Shown piece after piece: positions 14,120-15,806 of a stretch of DNA of 15,806 nucleotides (the first letter of the stretch is position 1; every line of letters starts with the position of its first letter). The DNA comes from Gammaproteobacteria bacterium (lineage in GTDB: Bacteria; Pseudomonadota; Gammaproteobacteria; Enterobacterales; Alteromonadaceae). Location of the stretch: NCBI GenBank assembly GCA_023481025.1, contig JAMCWV010000226.1:1-15806 (forward strand). The letters are read 5' to 3'. The notes beneath the pieces are model-generated. The model saw only the letters and a list, made by a program, of their open reading frames with translations, made no database searches and was not told where the DNA came from. Both the position numbers and the translations under genes were made by a program.

Positions 14120-14883
14120 GGCCGAATAATGCCTCGTTCAGACTGGGTAATAAACTCGACAAAGCCGTCAAGTTTTGGCTCTGACAGTTCCCGAATTTTA
14201 TCGGCAGCTTCAGCCACGGTTAAACCACTGCGGTAAAGTAATTTATAGGCGCGCTTAATATTCAGAATCTCATCGCTGCTAAAGCCACGACGGCGTAACC
14301 CTTCACTGTTAATGGTGCGCGGTACGGCGTTGTGTCCCTGCGCCATGACAAACGGCGGGATATCTTGAACCACAACCGAATTCACCGCAGCAAACGCATG
14401 CGAGCCGATTTTACAGAATTGGTGTACCCCAGTGAAACCACCAAGAATGACATAGTCGCCAAGGTGAACATGGCCCGCAAGCGTCGCGTTATTCGCCAAA
14501 ATATTGTGGTTCCCGAGCATACAATCATGAGCAACATGCACATACGCCATAAACAGGTTATCGCTACCTATCTGGGTCAAGCTATTGTCTTGAATAGTGC
14601 CGCGATGAATGGTGCACCCTTCCCGAAAAACATTGCGATCGCCGATAACTAATTCAGTCGGCTCACCACGATATTTCTTATCTTGGCACTCTTCACCAAT
14701 GGAACAGAACTGGAAAAATCGATTCTCGCGACCAATACGGCTTGGGCCTTTAATGACCACATGCGACTCAATCACACAGTTATCACCGATTTCAACATCG
14801 GCACCAATCACCGAGTAAGGGCCAATGCGAACATTGGCACCTAAACGAGCTGTTGGATCAACAATCGCTGTTTCGTGAATCAA
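14116..14883 (-). CDS. lpxA: UDP-N-acetylglucosamine O-acyltransferase (LpxA)
   Basis: LpxA transfers a 3-hydroxyacyl chain from ACP to UDP-GlcNAc, the first step of lipid A synthesis. The 255 residues form a left-handed beta helix of hexapeptide repeats (about 1-180) and a helical C-terminus. The catalytic base is His119 in VAHDC (E. coli His125), with LANNATLAGHVH and GVHQFCKIG also conserved. Val167 sits where E. coli has Gly173, the acyl-chain ruler. The start is TTG at 14883, directly after the fabZ stop. A stop codon immediately upstream excludes earlier starts, alignment to E. coli (MID... versus MIH...) supports it, and AAGGA lies about eight bases before it. The stop overlaps lpxB. 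Confidence 0.97.
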   Translation of the reverse strand: MIHETAIVDPTARLGANVRIGPYSVIGADVEIGDNCVIESHVVIKGPSRIGRENRFFQFCSIGEECQDKKYRGEPTELVIGDRNVFREGCTIHRGTIQDNSLTQIGSDNLFMAYVHVAHDCMLGNHNILANNATLAGHVHLGDYVILGGFTGVHQFCKIGSHAFAAVNSVVVQDIPPFVMAQGHNAVPRTINSEGLRRRGFSSDEILNIKRAYKLLYRSGLTVAEAADKIRELSEPKLDGFVEFITQSERGIIRP

Positions 14884-15363
14884 TTAACCATTCCTTCTTG
14901 CACACATGATTTCTGCGGTACAGGCTAACTCACCATCAACGCGAGCTTCGCCAGTAAACTTCCAAATACCGCGACGTTCTTTCACAAACTGTACGTGAAA
15001 ATCAACGCGATCGCCAGGAATCACCTGACGCTTGAAGCGCGCATTATCAATCCCCGCAAACAGATAGATTTCGTTTTCGCCAACGTTTTCCATCATTTTA
15101 AAGCCAAGTAAACCCGTCGCTTGGGCCATGGCTTCAAGCAACAAAACGCCAGGGAAAATTGGATTGCCGGGAAAATGCCCCATAAACACAGGCTCGTTCA
15201 TGGTGATATTTTTATAGGCATGCAGCGATGTTTGCGGGACGTAAGAAACAACCCGATCAATTAATGCAAATGGATATCGATGCGGCAAAATTTTCTGAAT
15301 TTGATCAATGTTAAAGCCTGCTTCTGCCGATACGTTTGATTCTTGCTCATGTTGCTCGTTCAA
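14884..15363 (-). CDS. fabZ: (3R)-hydroxyacyl-ACP dehydratase (FabZ)
   Basis: FabZ dehydrates 3-hydroxyacyl-ACP in fatty acid elongation and competes with LpxA for the same substrates. The 159 residues have a hot-dog fold with catalytic His63 in [12 protein letters not shown] and Glu77 in [24 protein letters not shown] (26-38) and [11 protein letters not shown] are also conserved. The start is TTG at 15363, because GGAGGT lies six bases upstream and no ATG or GTG occurs before Met55, which is already inside the fold. The N-terminus is about 10 residues longer than in E. coli. It follows lpxD by 15 bases and abuts lpxA directly. Confidence 0.96.
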   Translation of the reverse strand: MNEQHEQESNVSAEAGFNIDQIQKILPHRYPFALIDRVVSYVPQTSLHAYKNITMNEPVFMGHFPGNPIFPGVLLLEAMAQATGLLGFKMMENVGENEIYLFAGIDNARFKRQVIPGDRVDFHVQFVKERRGIWKFTGEARVDGELACTAEIMCARRNG

Positions 15364-15369
15364 AGCGAA

Positions 15370-15375
15370 ACCTCC
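15370..15375 (-). promoter_or_regulatory. Ribosome binding site supporting the fabZ TTG start
   Basis: GGAGGT on the minus strand lies just after the lpxD stop and six bases before the TTG at 15363. This spacing makes the rare start codon credible. Confidence 0.7.
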
Positions 15376-15378
15376 GTC

Positions 15379-15806
15379 CTACCCCTCAGGGCTTTCTAAT
15401 TTTTTTTCTAGAGCACGAACACGCATAAATAATTCTGGTAACTGCCGCACGCGAGCGCCTGATTTCGCCCAAGTAGTTTGGTCAACAACCGGTAAAGAAG
15501 ACGCATAAACACCACGTTCTAGGTTCTTCGTTACCATGGTCATGCCATGAACTTGCACGCCATCAGCTATGGTAATGTGGCCATTAATGCCAGTCGCACC
15601 ACCAATCAGGCAATGTTTACCTATTTTTGCACTGCCGGCGATACCGGTTTGGCCTGCAATCGCTGTACCGTCGCCAATTTGCACATTGTGTGCAACCATC
15701 ACAAGATTGTCGATAATACAGTTTGAACCAATTACGGTGTCGTCTAATGCTCCCCGGTCGATGGTGGTATTGGCTCCAATTTCTACATCATCACCAATAA
15801 CGACAG
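15379..15806 (-). CDS. lpxD: UDP-3-O-acylglucosamine N-acyltransferase (LpxD), C-terminal part
   Basis: LpxD adds the N-linked 3-hydroxyacyl chain in the third step of lipid A synthesis. About 141 C-terminal residues are present; the N-terminus lies beyond the right edge of the window. The visible part starts within the hexapeptide-repeat beta helix ([20 protein letters not shown]), followed by the catalytic His in [10 protein letters not shown] (equivalent to E. coli His239). It continues through [13 protein letters not shown] and [10 protein letters not shown] into a C-terminal helix ([15 protein letters not shown]). The reading frame is open to the window edge, so an internal Met at 15702 is not a start. 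It is the first visible gene of the lpxD-fabZ-lpxA-lpxB cluster. Confidence 0.96.
   Translation of the reverse strand, partial: VVIGDDVEIGANTTIDRGALDDTVIGSNCIIDNLVMVAHNVQIGDGTAIAGQTGIAGSAKIGKHCLIGGATGINGHITIADGVQVHGMTMVTKNLERGVYASSLPVVDQTTWAKSGARVRQLPELFMRVRALEKKLESPEG

Noticed and set aside
1..15806. CRISPR arrays, tRNA/rRNA genes, insertion sequences, phage or defence genes
   Set aside because: No repeat arrays, transposases, integrase other than XerD, or RNA-gene signatures were seen on either strand.

Overview
The window is a densely packed, mostly core-genome stretch of a gammaproteobacterium. Mid-range base composition, the divergent rpoE/nadB pair, the YgfX-SdhE-YgfZ neighbourhood, the xerD-recJ-prfB-lysS cluster and the lpxD-fabZ-lpxA-lpxB cluster all fit that class. 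The protein sequences look most like marine Alteromonadales, perhaps Idiomarina or Pseudidiomarina, but that placement is inference.

Left part (1-4284). The 5' end of rpoE (minus, cut by the window edge) diverges from nadB (plus). The shared spacer holds a plausible sigma-E autoregulatory promoter interleaved with a sigma-70 promoter for rpoE. nadB converges on ygfX-sdhE (minus), a membrane protein gene paired with an FAD-assembly factor gene. Divergent from sdhE are ygfZ and a slyD-type FKBP isomerase gene, coupled by a TAATG overlap and closed by a strong intrinsic terminator.

Middle (4285-10745). A stand-alone EAL-domain protein with degenerate active-site loops (plus) has its own promoter and a possible operator. 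It faces the minus-strand run xerD-recJ-prfB-lysS, which ends in a terminator at 5305-5335. prfB carries the classical programmed +1 frameshift at an in-frame UGA. recJ is interrupted near its 3' end by a run of nine G; removing one G restores a 577-residue RecJ with a normal C-terminus. This is the most unusual signal in the window.

Right part (10746-15806). A two-gene minus-strand operon encodes a glutathionyl-hydroquinone reductase and a pirin, with a good sigma-70 promoter and a long inverted repeat just upstream. Beyond it lies the end of the lipid A cluster, lpxD (partial)-fabZ-lpxA-lpxB. The genes are nearly contiguous; fabZ and lpxA both appear to start with TTG, and lpxA/lpxB overlap by ATGA.

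Functionally the window combines envelope-stress control, NAD synthesis, Fe-S and flavoprotein maintenance, chromosome-dimer resolution and repair, translation (RF2, LysRS), quinone/redox detoxification and lipid A synthesis. I see no tRNA or rRNA gene, CRISPR array, insertion sequence, prophage or dedicated defence system. No gene-free stretch exceeds about 240 bases.
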